From the NCBI GenBank assembly GCA_011052055.1, contig DRJW01000172.1:1-7030 (forward strand): 7,030 nt of DNA, read 5' to 3'. A program made the translations under genes and the position numbers. Position 1 is the first letter of the stretch. Each line of letters begins with the position of its first letter. Positions 6,789 to 7,030 of the stretch are shown here, one piece after another. The DNA is from Nitrospirota bacterium. Lineage in GTDB: Bacteria; Nitrospinota_A; UBA7883. The notes beneath the pieces were generated by a model. The model made no database searches and was not told the origin of the DNA. It was given only the letters and a program-made list of their open reading frames with translations.

Positions 6789-7030
6789 GCCTTTCCCTGG
6801 AGATAGCCTGCGCCGTACTCCTTGACCTTGCGATAGGCGATCCGGTATGGAGGTTTCATCCCGTCCGCTTGATCGGGGCATTTATTGGAAAACTGGAAGC
6901 TGGTTCCCGCCGGGCTATAGGTTCGGAGAAGATGGCTGGCGCCGTTACCGTTTTAATAACGGTGACTGTAGTCGCGGCGGTTGTCACAATTTTTGTCAGA
7001 GCCGCCGAATCCGTCAGTCCGGTTTTAGGC
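6785..7030 (+). CDS. cbiB: Adenosylcobinamide-phosphate synthase (CbiB/CobD-type), 3'-truncated by window
   Basis: This membrane enzyme condenses adenosylcobyric acid with (R)-1-amino-2-propanol phosphate to give adenosylcobinamide phosphate. Only the first 82 codons are in the window and the frame is open to its end. The N-terminus carries the family signature: a short helix, then LLDLAIGDP (12-20), FHPVRLIG (24-31) and KLE (36-38), followed by a strongly hydrophobic stretch at about residues 51-70 that fits a membrane helix. The start overlaps the fusion gene's stop as ATGA and has no close ribosome site, so translation is probably coupled. It directly follows the gene for the two enzymes that make both of its substrates. 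Here cbiB is used for the synthase and cobD for the decarboxylase, because the name CobD is applied to both in different organisms. Confidence 0.9.
   Translation, partial: MSLSLEIACAVLLDLAIGDPVWRFHPVRLIGAFIGKLEAGSRRAIGSEKMAGAVTVLITVTVVAAVVTIFVRAAESVSPVLG

Noticed and set aside
1..7030. Search for a cobalamin riboswitch, promoter, terminator, tRNA, mobile element or CRISPR array
   Set aside because: No non-coding gap exceeds about 14 bases and no such pattern was recognised. Any riboswitch or promoter would lie upstream of the window.

Overview
The whole window is one gene-dense stretch of a cobalamin (vitamin B12) biosynthesis operon. Every gene is on the + strand and I see no intergenic region longer than about 14 bases. 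The order is cbiJ/cobK (5' end cut off by the window), cobO, cobC, cobU, cobT, cobS, a single reading frame fusing cobD to cbiP, and cbiB (3' end cut off). Assignments rest on recognisable family motifs and on mutual genomic context; no database search was possible.

Apart from CbiJ, which acts in corrin-ring assembly, the genes form the late pathway. CobO adenosylates cobyrinic acid a,c-diamide. CbiP amidates the product to adenosylcobyric acid. CobD makes (R)-1-amino-2-propanol O-2-phosphate from L-threonine phosphate. CbiB joins those last two products. CobU then activates the aminopropanol arm to adenosyl-GDP-cobinamide, CobT makes the alpha-ribazole phosphate lower ligand, CobS joins the halves in the membrane, and CobC removes the remaining phosphate. 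No threonine kinase (PduX type), cbiA or lower-ligand gene (bluB, bza) is visible; these may lie outside the window.

The junctions are very tight. Two are TGATG (1-nt overlap), two are ATGA (4-nt overlap), and the others are gaps of 2, 10 and about 14 nt. This implies one polycistronic message with translational coupling. I see no promoter, riboswitch, terminator, RNA gene, mobile element or CRISPR array.

The organism is a bacterium of moderate GC content. It uses ATA (Ile) and AGG (Arg) codons freely, unlike enterobacteria. The gene set suggests an anaerobe or facultative anaerobe making B12 de novo, but the phylum cannot be fixed from this window.

The most notable item is the 861-residue CobD-CbiP fusion. 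It links the two enzymes that supply both substrates of CbiB, whose gene follows immediately. Its junction carries a Shine-Dalgarno-like AGAGGAG and a run of six A. These look like either a fossil of a former separate cbiP start, a possible frameshift site, or an indel artefact.
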